From an uncultured Oscillospiraceae bacterium (GTDB lineage: Bacteria; Bacillota; Clostridia; Oscillospirales; Oscillospiraceae): 32,007 nt of DNA. The stretch is taken from NCBI GenBank assembly GCA_944385485.1, contig CALWXL010000012.1:1-32007 (forward strand), in the 5' to 3' direction. The notes beneath the pieces are model-generated. The model had not been told where the DNA came from. It did not search any database and worked only from the letters and a program-made list of their open reading frames with translations. Made by a program: the position numbers and the translations under genes. Below are positions 29,794 through 32,007 of the stretch, piece by piece. The number at the start of each line of letters is the position of its first letter. Positions within the stretch are counted from its first letter, which is position 1.

Positions 29794-30834
29794 ATGAGAG
29801 ATCAGAACATCAAAGTCAGCGTGGTGGTGCCGGTGTATCAGGTGCCCCACGCGCTGTTGACCCGCTGCCTGGATAGTCTGGAGGCTCAGACCCTCAAGGA
29901 GATCGAGGTGCTGCTGGTGTTTGACGAGCCGGCAGAAGAGTATCTCCCAGTGGTGGATGCCTATCGGGATCGCTTGCCCCTACAGGTGCTGCAGCAGGCC
30001 CATGGAGGGGTGTCCGCTGCCCGCAACCGGGGGATGGATCACGCCCGAGGGGCGTGGATTTCCTTCGTTGACAGTGACGACTGGATTGACAGCCCCATGC
30101 TGGCCCGCCAGCTGGAGGCCGCGCAGGCCAACCAGGCAGATCTGGTGATGAGCGAGCTGACCATGGACTATGGGGCGGTGTCTCAGCCCCGCAGTTATCA
30201 GCCCCAAAGTCAACTGTTTGAGGGGGCGGAGAAACGTCGCTTTGAACAGGATGTCCTCAAGCCCCAGACGGGGGCGGGGTTTGTCACGGCCAAGCTGTTC
30301 CGGCGGACTTTGCTGGAGGAGCGCAATCTGCGGTTCCGGGAGGAGCTGTCGGCGGCGGAGGACGCAGAGTTCATGTTCCGTGTGGCCTGTGCGGCCCAGC
30401 GCATCTTCTACCTGCCCCAGGCCATGTACCACTACTGGTTCAACACGGGCTCGGCGGTGCGGGCCTACCGCCCAGACTATGCCCAGCGCTACATCTGCTC
30501 CATGGAGGCCATCCGGGCGGACTTGGAGGAGATGGGGGATCGGGAGTACTGCCGGGACGCCTACGACAGCTGTGTGCTCTATCACTTGCTGCTCATCGCC
30601 GTCAACGACTCCTTCCATCCGGGCAACGGGTTGGCAGGACGGGCCCAGCGGAAAGCATTCCGGGACTTGGTGCACACCCCCCTCTTTGCCCAGGCCCTCC
30701 GGCACATCCACTATGGGGACTTCTCCACCACCCGGAAAGTTGCCCTGCTGTGCCTGCAAGCCCGGTGCTACTTTGGGGTGTCTCTCATTGCCAAAGTGCG
30801 GCACTGGCAGTTTCGGAAATTTGCTGGATCGTAA
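29794..30834 (+). CDS. Glycosyltransferase, GT2 family
   Basis: A 346-residue GT-A-fold enzyme. The start of the domain VSVVVPVYQVPHALLTRCLDSLEAQTLKEIEVLLV and the later GGVSAARNRGMDHARGAWISFVDSDDWID (D93, D95, D96 of the metal-binding DxD) are classical GT2. The C-terminal ~120 residues are helical, with no membrane segments. It adds one sugar to the growing unit. Two starts are possible: a GTG at 29779 inside the AAGGTG ribosome site, or the ATG at 29794 about 14 nt after it; the latter is preferred, with some doubt. It lies 22 nt after the DUF4422 gene in the same operon. Confidence 0.9.
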   Translation: MRDQNIKVSVVVPVYQVPHALLTRCLDSLEAQTLKEIEVLLVFDEPAEEYLPVVDAYRDRLPLQVLQQAHGGVSAARNRGMDHARGAWISFVDSDDWIDSPMLARQLEAAQANQADLVMSELTMDYGAVSQPRSYQPQSQLFEGAEKRRFEQDVLKPQTGAGFVTAKLFRRTLLEERNLRFREELSAAEDAEFMFRVACAAQRIFYLPQAMYHYWFNTGSAVRAYRPDYAQRYICSMEAIRADLEEMGDREYCRDAYDSCVLYHLLLIAVNDSFHPGNGLAGRAQRKAFRDLVHTPLFAQALRHIHYGDFSTTRKVALLCLQARCYFGVSLIAKVRHWQFRKFAGS

Positions 30835-30846
30835 GGAAATGGACGC

Positions 30847-31953
30847 ATGAAAAACGTATTGGTATTTGGAATGACGGAAAACCCCGGCGGGGTGGAGAGC
30901 GTCATCATGAATTATTACCGGGCCATAGATCGAGATCGGGTGCAGTTCGATTTTCTGTGCAACTCGGACACCGTGGCCTACGAGGAGGAGATTTTGGCTC
31001 TGGGCGGCAGAGTCTACAAGATTCCCGCCCGGCGGGATGGGCGGAAAGCCTTCCACCAGGCTCTGGACGCCTTCATGGCCCAGCATGCCCGGGAATACTG
31101 CGCCATCTGGGTCAACGTGTGCAGCTTGGCCAACATCGACTACCTGAAAGCAGCCAAGCGCTACGGCATTCCCAAGCGCATCATCCACTGCCACAACGCC
31201 GCCAACGGGGACAGTTTTCTCCGGGGCCTCCTGCATCGATACAATCGGCGGGTGGTGCGGCGGGTGGCCACGGATTTCTGGTCCTGCTCCGACGGGGCAT
31301 GCCCTTGGTTTTATGGGGCCCCCGCCCGTCAGCTGCCACACTATCAGCTGATTACCAACGCCATTGACCCCGCCCAATTCGTTCCCAATCCCGTGGTGCG
31401 GCAGGAATATCGCCGCCAACTGGGGTGTGAAAACGCCCTGGTGGTGGGACATGTGGGGCGGTTTCATTTTCAAAAAAACCAGAGCTTTCTCCTGGATGTG
31501 GTCTCGGAGCTTGTGCGTATGGGCCAGCCGGTGAAGGCTCTTCTGGTGGGCCAGGGGGAGGACCTGGAGCCCATGCGTGAGAAGGCCCGCTCTCTGGGGC
31601 TGGAGGACCAGGTGGAGTTTTTGGGGGTCCGCTCGGACACCACCCAGCTCTACCAGGCCATGGACGTGTTTGTCTTCCCCTCTCGGTTTGAGGGGCTGCC
31701 CATGGCGCTGTTGGAGGCCCAGGCCAATGGCCTGCCCTGTGTGGTGTCCGATGCTATCGTCCCGGAGGTTCAGGTCAACTCCAACCTGTATGCTATGTCC
31801 TTGCAGGATTCCCCCAAGCAGTGGGCGGAGTGTGTGGTGCACACGGCCCTGAAGGCAGGGCGGGTGAATCAGGAGCAGTTTGCCCACTCCCCCTACGACA
31901 TCAACAGCCAGGTGCAGCGTCTGCAATCGATGCTGACAGAGGAGGCACTATGA
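30847..31953 (+). CDS. Glycosyltransferase, GT4 family (second)
   Basis: A 368-residue GT-B-fold glycosyltransferase. The N-terminus VLVFGMTENPGGVESVIMNYYRAIDRDRVQFDFL is the GGxExxxxxYY form common in capsule GT4 enzymes; the C-terminal donor domain has VGHVGRFHFQKNQSFLLDV and the E-x7-E motif in FPSRFEGLPMALLEAQANGLP. The ATG at 30847 follows TAAGGAA by 8 nt, 12 nt after the GT2 gene. Its stop overlaps the start of the next gene by ATGA at 31950-31953. The acceptor and donor sugar are unknown. Confidence 0.92.
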   Translation: MKNVLVFGMTENPGGVESVIMNYYRAIDRDRVQFDFLCNSDTVAYEEEILALGGRVYKIPARRDGRKAFHQALDAFMAQHAREYCAIWVNVCSLANIDYLKAAKRYGIPKRIIHCHNAANGDSFLRGLLHRYNRRVVRRVATDFWSCSDGACPWFYGAPARQLPHYQLITNAIDPAQFVPNPVVRQEYRRQLGCENALVVGHVGRFHFQKNQSFLLDVVSELVRMGQPVKALLVGQGEDLEPMREKARSLGLEDQVEFLGVRSDTTQLYQAMDVFVFPSRFEGLPMALLEAQANGLPCVVSDAIVPEVQVNSNLYAMSLQDSPKQWAECVVHTALKAGRVNQEQFAHSPYDINSQVQRLQSMLTEEAL

Positions 31954-32007
31954 AGCAATTCTGCATTGTGGAGCGGGACTCCCACGAGTTCCACGCAGGC
32001 TCCAAGG
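31950..32007 (+). CDS. Start of a further polysaccharide-locus gene, cut by the window edge
   Basis: The ATG at 31950 overlaps the preceding stop codon and follows GAGGAGG by 4 nt. Only 19 residues are visible (beginning MKQFCIVERDSHEF), too few to name a family. Translational coupling makes it a member of the same operon. Confidence 0.75.
   Translation, partial: MKQFCIVERDSHEFHAGSK

Overview
The window reads as chromosomal DNA of a GC-rich, low-to-moderately AT-intergenic Firmicute of the class Clostridia, most likely an Oscillospirales gut commensal (Flavonifractor/Pseudoflavonifractor/Oscillibacter type). This placement is an inference from strong AGGAGG ribosome sites, TTGACA/TATAAT promoters with extended -10s, GC-rich hairpin plus T-run terminators, a LytTR-DUF3021 pair, a Bce-type two-component/ABC module, ferredoxin-tailed aldo-keto reductase, and the rpsF-ssb-rpsR operon. 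I see no tRNA, rRNA, insertion sequence, CRISPR array or phage genes. Reading is dense and both strands are used.

Layout. 1-5.0 kb (minus strand): the 5' part of asnS with its own promoter; a LytTR regulator with a DUF3021-like membrane protein that carries an extra C-terminal membrane domain; and an asnA-aldo/keto reductase operon. 5.0-8.1 kb (plus): an M29 aminopeptidase and a phospho-sugar mutase, followed by an array of five hairpins ending in a bidirectional terminator. 8.4-9.6 kb (minus): a lipoprotein with a papain/C39-like domain behind a ~360-nt structured leader or noncoding RNA with its own promoter. 9.7-13.0 kb: glycogen phosphorylase (minus) divergent from a LacI-type regulator (plus). 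13.0-14.5 kb: an AT-rich spacer with repeated TGAACA motifs, then the rpsF-ssb-rpsR operon and its terminator. 14.5-15.1 kb: a small lipoprotein (minus) with a perfect consensus promoter. 15.5-20.1 kb (plus): a complete Bce-type antimicrobial-peptide sensing and detoxification module (response regulator, intramembrane-sensing kinase, ABC ATPase, FtsX-like permease) with a recognisable regulator box before the transporter genes. 20.1-23.6 kb: a small P-loop NTPase, a shortened thioredoxin-reductase-like flavoprotein, L-asparaginase, a maltose/galactoside-type acetyltransferase and a short DtxR/MntR-family regulator. 23.7 kb to the right end: a cell-surface polysaccharide locus made of two divergent operons, each with an initiating polyprenyl-phosphate glycosylphosphotransferase; the plus-strand arm continues with UDP-galactopyranose mutase, a DUF4422 protein, two glycosyltransferases and a further gene cut by the window edge.

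How the parts relate. Three asparagine genes (asnS, asnA, ansA) lie within 22 kb but in separate transcription units. The polysaccharide locus would start a lipid-linked oligosaccharide, supply galactofuranose and extend the chain. The Bce module is self-contained. The best candidates for something undescribed are the structured RNA at about 9.2-9.55 kb ahead of the C39-like lipoprotein, the five-hairpin array at 8.09-8.31 kb, the flavoprotein that keeps FAD and CxxC motifs but lacks the usual NADPH-binding signature, and the TGAACA-repeat region before rpsF. Functions are assigned by reading motifs from translated sequence; no database search was possible.
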